The notes under the pieces: model-generated | Seen by the model: only the letters and a program-made list of their open reading frames with translations | The model's database searches: none | What the model was told of the DNA's origin: nothing | Position numbers and translations under genes: made by a program | DNA from: DAOSEC01 sp035362935 | GTDB lineage: Bacteria > Bacillota_I > Bacilli_A > ML615J-28 > CAG-313 | NCBI GenBank assembly: GCA_035362935.1 | Contig: DAOSEC010000027.1 | Coordinates: 1 to 18,995 of the forward strand | Reading direction: 5' to 3' | Length of the DNA: 18,995 bases | Part shown: positions 1 to 7,674 of the stretch, in pieces | How positions within the stretch are numbered: the stretch's first letter is position 1 | How the letters are laid out: each line of letters begins with the position of its first letter

Positions 1-544
1 CAATTCCTAGGATATCAAAATTTTTAAAGTATAACATTCTCGATACCGATAGTGTTTGTGGAGGAACAATCAAGGTAAGCATCACAAGCCAAAACAATAA
101 GTTGCTTCCTTTGAAGCGTAATCTTGCAAAGGCATATCCTGCTAATGCAGTGGATGCAATTTGAAGTAACATAACGATAGTCGATACTTGAACGTTATTC
201 CACAATGCTTTCCAATATCTTAAAATATTAATTGAAATTTCAAAGTTCAGTAGTGAGAATTGCTCCGGAATCCAGATAATCAGTGGATTGTTTAAGTCCG
301 TAGGATGTCTCAAAGCAAGAGTAATTTGACGAAATAGTGGGAACAAAATAATGAACGATAACCCAAAGATAATAAATCCTCGTAATATACTTGAACTACG
401 ATCTGCAATCTTTTTCGATAAGACGGCTTTTTTCACTGGGTTTTTCATATCAATTTTAATTTGTTCGTATTTGTTAATAGCAGCTTGTTTCATTTCTTTA
501 AAATTCTTTTTCATTGGTGAGTCTGGTTTACGATCTTTCATCAT
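1..544 (-). CDS. Carbohydrate ABC transporter permease, MalG type (partial, C-terminus beyond window edge)
   Basis: The frame is open from an ATG at 544 through the left edge and gives about 181 residues. A cytoplasmic head of about 50 residues rich in Lys (starting MMKDRKPDSP) is followed by a first membrane helix (ILRGFIIFGLSFIILFPLF), an extracellular loop, and the second and third helices (VQVSTIVMLLQIASTALAGYAFA; LFWLVMLTLIVPPQ). The short 'AGYAFARLRFKG' stretch is typical of MalG/MsmG-type inner-membrane subunits. The EAA loop that contacts the ATPase would lie beyond the edge and cannot be checked. The start overlaps the end of the preceding permease by 17 bp. AAGGTGG at 554-560 lies 9 nt upstream of ATG 544, which is why that codon is preferred over the in-frame ATG at 541. 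It is the likely partner of the permease at 528-1646. The identity is confident; the substrate is not visible. Confidence 0.9.
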   Translation of the reverse strand, partial: MMKDRKPDSPMKKNFKEMKQAAINKYEQIKIDMKNPVKKAVLSKKIADRSSSILRGFIIFGLSFIILFPLFRQITLALRHPTDLNNPLIIWIPEQFSLLNFEISINILRYWKALWNNVQVSTIVMLLQIASTALAGYAFARLRFKGSNLLFWLVMLTLIVPPQTLSVSRMLYFKNFDILGI

Positions 545-1646
545 AATAGAACACCACCTTCGATAAGACTCCAATCACAATTGCTAAGATACCAATGGAT
601 GCTGCTAAATAAATCCATGACATCGCTGCATTTAGACCATAATTTTGTAAGTTATACATTCTTGTGATAATTGGTGTGATCGAGCTTCGCAAGAACGAAT
701 CCACGACCGTAAAAACAACTACTGTTAGAATGATTGGTGAAACCATCGGTAACGTAATTTTCCAGAAGGACTCATATCCGGTTGCACCTTCAATTTTTGC
801 TGCCTCATATAAATGAACCGGCACCGATTGAATGGCTGCTAAGAAGATGAGAATTTGAACTCCGGAATAACTAATCGTACGATAAATTGCACTTGTGATT
901 CCAGTTAAGAAGGTGATTACCCCTGCTGGAATGTTTGCACCTAGTAAGAACTGACGTAAGTCGAATAGTGCTGATAATGCTCCAGTTCCCATTGAATTTA
1001 GCACAGCATCCACTCCACCAGCAGCACTTACTGCCATGTCGATTGCCTCTGAGTTAAAGATAACAGGTAAGAAGAATACTGCACGTACAAATCCTCTACC
1101 TCTAAAGTTACCATTTAACATAACAGCAAGCAATAAACTGAATATGGTAATAACAACTAAATTTACTACTGTTGTTTGAATGGTGTTCACTAACTCAACC
1201 GGGTAGTTCGGATTGACAAGTAGTGCTTCTTTGTATTGGAAAAAGAAATCTTGAATAAAGACATCATTTTCCATATATCCACCAAACGTAATGATTAATC
1301 CGCCACCTTGAGGGTTAACAGATACTTCCGAAAAGGAATAAATCAAACTCATTACAAGTGGATATGCGAATAAGATTAGGAATCCTGTTAATACAGGAAG
1401 TAAGAATATAAATGCCCAAACGACCTTTTGTTTTCGGAAGCTTAAGTTTCCATATGTTTTTTTAATGACCCAGTTAAGCGGCCAAAACAAATAGAAGAAT
1501 ACCGTTCCAATTGCCTTTATCACCATTTGATATGGTTTCGATCGTTCAATGCTACGTAAAGTTCTTCGAACAAACACATCAATAGTTTCAAACAAGGTAG
1601 AGAAGAAATGTTTGATTCGGTCTGATAATTTGATTTTTTCAGTCAT
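528..1646 (-). CDS. Sugar ABC transporter permease, MalF type (second transporter pair)
   Basis: This 372-residue membrane protein carries the binding-protein-dependent transport EAA motif, LYEAAKIEGA, at residues 279-288, followed by WKITLPMVSP, which docks the transporter ATPase. Membrane segments are visible near 75-105, 155-178, 185-200, 240-275, 303-320 and 343-365. The N-terminal head (1-75) is long and basic, with an extra hydrophobic stretch near 45-60, so there may be one more helix than in MalF. An insert at about 200-240, between EAIDMAVSAAGG and the next helix, makes it longer than usual family members. The reading frame continues upstream to an ATG at 1700, but AGGAGGG at 1652-1658 is ideally placed for ATG 1646, which then follows the DUF5696-gene stop (1657-1659) closely; an adjacent in-frame ATG at 1649 sits too near that site. 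No binding protein for this pair is seen in the window. Confidence 0.9.
   Translation of the reverse strand: MTEKIKLSDRIKHFFSTLFETIDVFVRRTLRSIERSKPYQMVIKAIGTVFFYLFWPLNWVIKKTYGNLSFRKQKVVWAFIFLLPVLTGFLILFAYPLVMSLIYSFSEVSVNPQGGGLIITFGGYMENDVFIQDFFFQYKEALLVNPNYPVELVNTIQTTVVNLVVITIFSLLLAVMLNGNFRGRGFVRAVFFLPVIFNSEAIDMAVSAAGGVDAVLNSMGTGALSALFDLRQFLLGANIPAGVITFLTGITSAIYRTISYSGVQILIFLAAIQSVPVHLYEAAKIEGATGYESFWKITLPMVSPIILTVVVFTVVDSFLRSSITPIITRMYNLQNYGLNAAMSWIYLAASIGILAIVIGVLSKVVFYYDERS
554..560 (-). promoter_or_regulatory. Ribosome binding site deciding the start of the partial MalG-type gene
   Basis: AAGGTGG sits inside the 3' end of the upstream permease gene, 9 nt before ATG 544. Together with the 17-bp overlap it suggests translational coupling between the two permease subunits. 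Confidence 0.65.
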
Positions 1647-1651
1647 CATTT

Positions 1652-1658
1652 CCCTCCT
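1652..1658 (-). promoter_or_regulatory. Strong ribosome binding site overlapping the upstream stop codon
   Basis: AGGAGGG begins within the TAG stop of the DUF5696 gene (1657-1659) and ends 5 nt before ATG 1646. It fixes the permease start at 1646 instead of the far-upstream ATG at 1700 and implies coupled translation. Confidence 0.75.
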
Positions 1659-4302
1659 ATATAACCTTGTATCCTGTTGCTGGAACAATGTGTGATCCAA
1701 TCATTACAGGTATATTGTTATAATTTAATAAAATCTCAACTCCATTAGAATAATGTACTTCATATACTCCATTTTGATGTGTGATATGATTTACAAGTGT
1801 TCCTCCGAAAATACCAATTCCGTTTAATTCTTGTGTCATTTGTTGAATCGTTGTTAACCAGTTTTGATAGTATGTAAAATAATATTGTGTATAGTCTGTT
1901 GTGATTAACTTCTTTGAATCTTCAAAAGATAAGATAAACGAAAGGTTTGCACCTGTTTCGATGGTCTTTAACATATGCCAATCAACACCACGCTCAATGT
2001 TTCCATTAACAGAATATCCTGAATATTCAAATAATCCTGAAACAACAAGTTGATAGAATGGAATCGTATTGTCAAATATTTCATATTTTGATGTTTCACT
2101 TGGAACTTCTAATGCACTACTTGCATATGGTATTGCAAATCCAAGTGGAGCATAAAGGTTAATGTTTGTAATGCCTTTTGCGTGAGCAAGTTCAAGTGCG
2201 CTTATATGTTCTACTATAGCACTTTCTCTGAAGAACTCTGCACGTTTTTTGTAATCACCTGCTAATACAGACCCAATTCCAGCTAAACTGACAGAATCTA
2301 GTCCAGTAGATTTTTGGTAGTTTTTCGCAAATGTTTCCATAAAGTGTTGATAGAATTTTGGAGATAACACTACCGCTGAATCGCGTTGTCGGTCAAACTC
2401 GTTTGTTGCTAAGTTGTATGGCCAAAACTCAGCATAGTCACCACCAACGTTTCTTGTGGTATAGTGAGTTTTTCCAAATGCCTCATGAAACTCGTTGTAC
2501 TCACTAAAATGGTAGTACATGTATAAATCATAATCATTTGCCATCAGGTAGTTTTTGAAATCATTGAATGCTTTCTTATTACCTAACTGATTGCTTAAAC
2601 GAACAAACCTTGGACTTAATTGTGTAAATCCTTTTTCTTGCCACCCACTGTAGATGACATTGATGTCAGTTACTCCTAAATCTCGTAACTCTTCTAGAAT
2701 TTGTTTTGCTTCTTTGTAAGTTGTCATAGAATCATAAGCATCAAATCCAATTCCTAAGAAGAATTGACGATATCCATATGCTCCAATAAATTCAATGTTA
2801 ACATTTACTTGATTGTTTGGAACAATTGGAGTTAAGTTGTGCTCTGCAATAAGTTTTTCTTGATATTTTTTTGCAATACCAACATAATTGGCTTCATCGC
2901 TATCTAACACAATATAGTTGTAAACGAAATCACTTTCAATACGTTGTGTAGACCATTTTGTATATTCATGTCGTTGCCACCCTGAACCGATAGTTACAAA
3001 CTGTGATTCTCGGTAGTATGCTTTAAAGAATGCTCGGTTGAAAGAATCTATTCTTCTTGATACATCGGCTGCAATATATGTTTGTCCTGCGCCTTTTTCA
3101 ACAACTACCATCATTCCGGTTTGGTTGGTTTGATCTACCAATCCATATAGTGGTAATAAGATGCTTTCTTGGCTTTCAGGTTTAATCGAATCAATATAAG
3201 CTTTGTCTGGTCCATAAATACGTTTTGTATACGATGGATAGTATTGTTTGTCATTGTTGAAATCCATGATAGCGCCACTGCCATCAGGAATTACAAAATA
3301 ACCGTTTGTTGAAGTATCACCAGATGTAAAGTGTGGCAATAAATCGATATAGGCAATTGGGTATTTCGGATCTTCAATGATTGCGTCGTTAATTAATGTA
3401 ATTTCAAGACCAGTATTTGTTACTAAGTATTGAATACCAATACGGAAATGAGGTTGCTCAAGAGCAACTTCTACACCAAATTCGGCGTTGTCTTTTGCAA
3501 CGTCATCTCTTGTATAGCCTGCTTTTTCATACATGATTTCATATAATCTTGTTCGGAATATCCCAGAGATTGCTTCTATGGATGCAATTCCTCGCACCTT
3601 ATAATAACGAAGTTCATCTGGCGTTCCGACATTATCGATAACTAACTCATAATAATTTGTTGTTAAGTTGTTCCAATCTGCTGCTGTTAGGTTTTCATGA
3701 TCCTTAAACAACTCATTCATACGTGCTTCACTGATTTTAAATGGGAAGTACGTATAATCTATTCCTTTTTTGTATACTTCATATAATACCTGTACGCCAC
3801 CTTCGATGTACTTCACAGAAAAACTTGGTAAGATATTACTTGCAGTATTTACTTGTACAGAATGCTCATGGCTGTTATAGGCTGCTGTTGCACCTTTTGG
3901 TCCAATATAGTTAATTAAAAATAAACTTCGTTGTAATGTTCTAGTCGCCGGAACAATTTGTGCATACGGGTCAGCATACAGTGGCGTAAACGCATATGGA
4001 TTTGATTTCCATTCTTTTCCTGTTACGGTATCCACTAGCTTGAAGTAGGTTGTACGCTCATCAAATCGAAATTCGAAACGATTGTTATCACTTGTTGCGA
4101 CTAATCGGTTGGTATTGTTTAAATTCCATTGTTTTGTTGTAGGATCCATCGCTTGAATAAATCCTTCTTCTGAAAATGGAATGTTGTTAAACGATGCTTT
4201 GACTGGTTTGGCTCCTCCTAGGAAATAGATTCCGGTATAGAGACCTACTAAAAATAGTAGAGTAAGGAGGAAAATTCGTTTGAATGTTAGTCTTTTCTTC
4301 AT
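1657..4302 (-). CDS. Exported DUF5696-type protein, putative glycoside hydrolase-like surface enzyme
   Basis: This 881-residue protein has a basic N-terminus and a hydrophobic segment (residues 9-29), then AKPVKA near 31-36, which is either a signal peptide or an uncleaved anchor; the rest should lie outside the cell. Residues about 60-490 look like beta-rich sandwich sequence, and about 500-800 alternate strands and helices as in a TIM barrel (NVNIEFIGAYG at 500-510, INVIYSGWQEKG at 547-558, YDLYMYYHFSEYNEF at 591-605, NINLYAPLG at 713-721). A short beta domain closes the protein. Size, order and neighbours match, from memory, the uncharacterised DUF5696 proteins found beside sugar transporters in Paenibacillus. 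A glycosidase role is inferred from the barrel-like pattern and the context; no catalytic pair can be named with certainty. GAAGGAGAG lies just upstream of ATG 4302, and the gap to the Yip1 gene is 18 bp. Confidence 0.75.
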   Translation of the reverse strand: MKKRLTFKRIFLLTLLFLVGLYTGIYFLGGAKPVKASFNNIPFSEEGFIQAMDPTTKQWNLNNTNRLVATSDNNRFEFRFDERTTYFKLVDTVTGKEWKSNPYAFTPLYADPYAQIVPATRTLQRSLFLINYIGPKGATAAYNSHEHSVQVNTASNILPSFSVKYIEGGVQVLYEVYKKGIDYTYFPFKISEARMNELFKDHENLTAADWNNLTTNYYELVIDNVGTPDELRYYKVRGIASIEAISGIFRTRLYEIMYEKAGYTRDDVAKDNAEFGVEVALEQPHFRIGIQYLVTNTGLEITLINDAIIEDPKYPIAYIDLLPHFTSGDTSTNGYFVIPDGSGAIMDFNNDKQYYPSYTKRIYGPDKAYIDSIKPESQESILLPLYGLVDQTNQTGMMVVVEKGAGQTYIAADVSRRIDSFNRAFFKAYYRESQFVTIGSGWQRHEYTKWSTQRIESDFVYNYIVLDSDEANYVGIAKKYQEKLIAEHNLTPIVPNNQVNVNIEFIGAYGYRQFFLGIGFDAYDSMTTYKEAKQILEELRDLGVTDINVIYSGWQEKGFTQLSPRFVRLSNQLGNKKAFNDFKNYLMANDYDLYMYYHFSEYNEFHEAFGKTHYTTRNVGGDYAEFWPYNLATNEFDRQRDSAVVLSPKFYQHFMETFAKNYQKSTGLDSVSLAGIGSVLAGDYKKRAEFFRESAIVEHISALELAHAKGITNINLYAPLGFAIPYASSALEVPSETSKYEIFDNTIPFYQLVVSGLFEYSGYSVNGNIERGVDWHMLKTIETGANLSFILSFEDSKKLITTDYTQYYFTYYQNWLTTIQQMTQELNGIGIFGGTLVNHITHQNGVYEVHYSNGVEILLNYNNIPVMIGSHIVPATGYKVI

Positions 4303-4320
4303 GAAATTATTCTCTCCTTC

Positions 4321-4959
4321 CTATAAGAATCTTGTTACTATTTCGCGATAAAGCGAATAGAAGAATCCATATATTTGTTGTGATAAGTCAAAGATAAGTA
4401 GCGCTAAGAATAAGATGATAGCAGCGGCAAGTCCAGTTGCTAAAACAGTTAATATCGTCTTAAATAGTCCATACTCATGTAACACAAGTAGTCCCATGAA
4501 AACCATATAACCTAGTAAAACCGTACCAAATCCTGCAATGATTCCGTAGAATCCAACTTCTTCCATGGTAATGATGTTACTAAATAGGACGTTTACAAAT
4601 CCCAAAATGATGAACGGAAACAAGGAATAACATAACATCATAAAGATTTCCTTCATTTTTCCTTTTCCATCAAGTAGCGTTGTTACACTCCAGTTCGCAA
4701 CCGATAATAACACAATTGGAACAACGGTATATATAATCAATCTTAAACTGTTCATATTTTGTGGATTGTTAAAGTTAACAATGAATCCAGTTGTTTGAAA
4801 TTGAACAACCGATAAGATACTTGCCAAAAACAAAAACACAAGTGCGACTGACATTTTTGCTTTCTTTTCTTCTTTGAAACGACGATACCCATCAATTGGG
4901 TGCAATAAGATGTAGGTTGGGAATTTAATGTAGTCTTCCATAAATTGTTGCTTATTCAT
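4321..4959 (-). CDS. Yip1-family integral membrane protein
   Basis: This 212-residue protein has a short cytoplasmic head containing the YILLHPIDGYRRFKEEKKA pattern usual at the start of bacterial Yip1-domain proteins. About five membrane helices follow (near 37-57, 72-92, 103-127, 133-160, 166-192), and the tail ends in a basic patch. The biochemical role of bacterial Yip1 proteins is not known. Its place between the NHL/TPR protein and the DUF5696 protein, with the start codon overlapping the upstream stop by one base (TAATG), suggests obligate co-expression, perhaps as a membrane partner or assembly factor for the surface proteins or permeases encoded beside it. That role is inference. Family assignment is fairly sure; function is open. 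Confidence 0.8.
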   Translation of the reverse strand: MNKQQFMEDYIKFPTYILLHPIDGYRRFKEEKKAKMSVALVFLFLASILSVVQFQTTGFIVNFNNPQNMNSLRLIIYTVVPIVLLSVANWSVTTLLDGKGKMKEIFMMLCYSLFPFIILGFVNVLFSNIITMEEVGFYGIIAGFGTVLLGYMVFMGLLVLHEYGLFKTILTVLATGLAAAIILFLALLIFDLSQQIYGFFYSLYREIVTRFL

Positions 4960-6635
4960 TATTCAAATACCCCCTCATCCTCATTGATTGTGTTCTTTCT
5001 ATTTTTGATGAATTTATAGTATTTGAATCCGCCAAATGCAACAATCGCTACAATGGCAACCGTCATAATGACATCGAAGTTATCTTTTAATAATTCATCA
5101 CGATATTCTTGGAACGCTTTTGAGTAGTAATCTCTATTATGTCCAAGTTTAAAGTTTTCCATCGCTTCGCGGTAGTTTTTCTCACGCAGATGAGTCTTAC
5201 CAATTCCAACATAAGCTAGTTCATAGTTGGAGTTTAGTTTTACGACTTCTTCCCAATAAACACTCGATTCTTCAAATCTTCCATAGAAATGGAGTTCAGT
5301 TGCTTTGTTGACAAGCTTCCCAAATTCAGTTGGTTCAAACAACATGATACTCTTAGAACCCTTATCTAATACGATGACATTGTCACCTTGATATGCAATC
5401 GCAGAAGGTTGGTTTAACGCATCTGACATAACACCCTTGTTCCCTGAAATATATAGTAAGTTTCCTTCGTTGTCATAGGTGAATAGTCTTCCACGTTTTT
5501 GATCAACTGCAGTATAAATTCCATAATCGTTAGCAGCAATTGCTCTTAAGTCAGATGGTCCAATTGTGGATCTTGGATTAGGTGAGGTTCTTAAGTACTC
5601 AACATCTCCAATTGGAGGTACGTACCCATTTCGCTTCAGCACATCGTTTCCAGATGAGTTAATTAACTTAATTAAGTTTTCAACTTGTGTTTCACTGCTG
5701 GGTACCGATGTTGTATACAAGAACCCTTTTCTGTCAATGCTCACGTTTGTAAACATTGGAGGTAAGTCTAGAGTCAATTGCGCAAGTTGGGCTTCTGTCA
5801 TGATTTTTGTCCAGAATGTTTTTAGTGGGTTCGCTGCTACACGGTTCACCCCAACAAAACGGTTAAAGACTCCCGTATTGCTTAATTCAACAATTCCTTC
5901 ATAAATCGAATCAGATACCACATAAACACGGTTTGCCACATCTGTTGTTAACTTGATAGGCAAAAACTTTGGCTTTTCTTGTGCTTCTTCTTCATTTTGT
6001 GCGAATGTTGGATCGGTTGGTGAGAAGTAAACATCTTCCACTTGATAATTAAAGTTTAGTTTTAATATGCGGTTATTCTTTGTGTCCGCGATATAAATTG
6101 CATCATCACTTGCGTGTACACCTTGTGCTTCATTTAAGACTGCACAAGTTTTGGTAAGATCTGATTGACATTTAGTGAATTTTAAGTCTCTAGTAAATGC
6201 ATTGATTGCACTTACATCGGTACTCATTTGATAGAAATTCCCCATTTTTATTAGAGCATCTGGCAGTATTTCAAACTCCCATTTTTGGTCCACATATTGA
6301 AAATCTCCATTTAACACAAATAATCTACTCACTCCACGAACGTTTTGTCCACTTGTCCCTGAGTAGTTAATGATGTTGTCCGTTTTCGCATAAGAATCAA
6401 TGATATAAATTTTACCATTACGAATTGACATATCTTCTAATGTGTCAAATCGTAAAAAGTCAGTTGCATTAACCTTAATGCTAGGACCATAAAATGTGTC
6501 TTTATGTGCAAGACCAGCTGAGGAATAAATCGATGAATTCCAATTGTTATAAATATAGCTTTCTGCGCTTACTCTGGTTTGACCAAGAGTAACTATAATC
6601 GCAATGGTTAAAATAGTTGTTATAATTTTTTTCAT
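4959..6635 (-). CDS. Exported NHL-repeat and TPR protein with C-terminal membrane anchor
   Basis: This 558-residue protein starts with a signal peptide (residues 1-24, cleavage likely after VSA). A beta-propeller-like region follows, with repeated 'IYIIDS', 'IYIADTKNNRILKL' (180-193) and 'VYVVSDS' strands typical of NHL repeats. Residues roughly 435-505 form two TPR-like helical hairpins (ATELHFYGRFEESSVYWEE, then IGKTHLREKNYREAMENFK). A hydrophobic helix near 520-540 is followed by a basic cytoplasmic tail ending in EDEGVFE. Two cysteines at 156 and 164 could form a disulfide outside the cell. The architecture suggests a membrane-tethered scaffold or sugar-binding sensor, not a transporter subunit; no catalytic motif is evident. 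AGGAGG lies 8 nt before the start, immediately after the MalG-type stop. Function unknown. Confidence 0.8.
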   Translation of the reverse strand: MKKIITTILTIAIIVTLGQTRVSAESYIYNNWNSSIYSSAGLAHKDTFYGPSIKVNATDFLRFDTLEDMSIRNGKIYIIDSYAKTDNIINYSGTSGQNVRGVSRLFVLNGDFQYVDQKWEFEILPDALIKMGNFYQMSTDVSAINAFTRDLKFTKCQSDLTKTCAVLNEAQGVHASDDAIYIADTKNNRILKLNFNYQVEDVYFSPTDPTFAQNEEEAQEKPKFLPIKLTTDVANRVYVVSDSIYEGIVELSNTGVFNRFVGVNRVAANPLKTFWTKIMTEAQLAQLTLDLPPMFTNVSIDRKGFLYTTSVPSSETQVENLIKLINSSGNDVLKRNGYVPPIGDVEYLRTSPNPRSTIGPSDLRAIAANDYGIYTAVDQKRGRLFTYDNEGNLLYISGNKGVMSDALNQPSAIAYQGDNVIVLDKGSKSIMLFEPTEFGKLVNKATELHFYGRFEESSVYWEEVVKLNSNYELAYVGIGKTHLREKNYREAMENFKLGHNRDYYSKAFQEYRDELLKDNFDVIMTVAIVAIVAFGGFKYYKFIKNRKNTINEDEGVFE

Positions 6636-6647
6636 CTCGATAACCTC

Positions 6648-7673
6648 CTACTTCATTCCTGAATGGGACATTGTCTCAATGATTTGACTTTGTGATAGGA
6701 TAAACACGGTTATTGGTACAACCATCATAATAAGCAATACAGCAGATGATGTTCCAGCACGTGCCACCCCTTGAGCAATGATTTGGTGTAAAGAATAAGA
6801 CAATGGTTTTAATTGTTCACTATAAATATAAGTTCCACCATCGGTTGTCCAAAGACGTTGGAATAATAGAATGATTAAGGTTAACCAGGCAGGTTTTACC
6901 ATTGGCATTACAACTTTCCAATAGATTTGGAATTCGTTTGCACCATCAATTTTCGCCGATTCAATCAGTTCCATTGGGATATGTTCCATAAATTGCTTCA
7001 TTAGGTATAGCCCTAACGAAAACGCAAACGCGGGAACGATAATCGCAAGTGGAGAATCTAGTAAACCTATGATGCTAAAAATGATGTAGTTTGGAGTTGC
7101 TGTTACTTGCGGTGCAAACATCAAACTGTATACAACAAGACCAAAGATTAATTTTTTGCCAGGAAAGTTGTGTTTTGCTAGTGGATATGCTGCCATTGAG
7201 GCAATAAACACGTGCCCAACCGTACCCGCTAATGTAATGAATATTGTATTAAAGAAATATCTTGAAAATGGTACCCAAGATTGTTCCATCAAACTTGCCA
7301 AATCATAAAAGTTATTCATGGTCGGATTTTGAACGAATAATCGTGGTGGGAATAAGAAGATTTCATCAAGTGGCTTAAATGCCGCATTGATTGTAAAAAT
7401 CAAAGGATATGCACTAAACAACCCAAAGGCTAGAAGTACAAGGAATAACGCCAAATCCCCTGCTTTTGATCTGCTAACGCGTTTCTTCTTTTTGATTTTA
7501 CGTTTCTTTTCAAGACGATATAGGAATAATTCCATTTTTCCCATCGTTGATTCATCGCGGATGGCGTATTTTTTCATCTTTTTCTTTTGAACAGCAAGAA
7601 GTTTTAGTTCTTTCTTGGAAAGTTCGCTGCTAACTAGTTTTTCTTCATCTAGATTCATTTGTTGCCTTGCCAT
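6648..7673 (-). CDS. Carbohydrate ABC transporter permease, MalG type, with basic N-terminal extension
   Basis: This 341-residue membrane protein has the EAA loop ELIESAKIDGA at 235-245 followed by YWKVVMPMVKP, the contact site for the ATPase. Six membrane helices are visible at about 73-95, 140-163, 174-190, 208-225, 262-273 (weak) and 308-328. The first 72 residues are unusual: highly charged, with KKKMKK and KKRKIKKKKR clusters, far longer than a normal MalG cytoplasmic head. The start at 7673 is 1 bp after the upstream stop (7675-7677) and has only a weak purine-rich site (GTGGGAAG); the next in-frame ATG, five codons further in, has an equally weak site, so a slightly shorter protein is possible. 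It pairs with the MalF-type gene just upstream and the large binding protein. No ATPase gene is seen; a shared MsmK-like ATPase elsewhere is likely. Confidence 0.92.
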   Translation of the reverse strand: MARQQMNLDEEKLVSSELSKKELKLLAVQKKKMKKYAIRDESTMGKMELFLYRLEKKRKIKKKKRVSRSKAGDLALFLVLLAFGLFSAYPLIFTINAAFKPLDEIFLFPPRLFVQNPTMNNFYDLASLMEQSWVPFSRYFFNTIFITLAGTVGHVFIASMAAYPLAKHNFPGKKLIFGLVVYSLMFAPQVTATPNYIIFSIIGLLDSPLAIIVPAFAFSLGLYLMKQFMEHIPMELIESAKIDGANEFQIYWKVVMPMVKPAWLTLIILLFQRLWTTDGGTYIYSEQLKPLSYSLHQIIAQGVARAGTSSAVLLIMMVVPITVFILSQSQIIETMSHSGMK

Positions 7674-7674
7674 A

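Noticed and set aside
351..566. Plus-strand reading frame of 71 residues
   Set aside because: It is antisense to the partial permease, which has helices, a good ribosome site and the operon's strand. No ribosome site or family resemblance supports the plus frame.
1647..1700. Longer start for the second MalF-type permease (extra N-terminal residues from ATG 1700)
   Set aside because: It would overlap the DUF5696 gene by 44 bp and lacks a ribosome site, while AGGAGGG sits 5 nt before ATG 1646.
5566..5904. Plus-strand frame of 112 residues
   Set aside because: It lies fully inside the NHL/TPR gene, whose signal peptide, repeats and spacing are convincing; the antisense frame has no start signal or recognisable domain.
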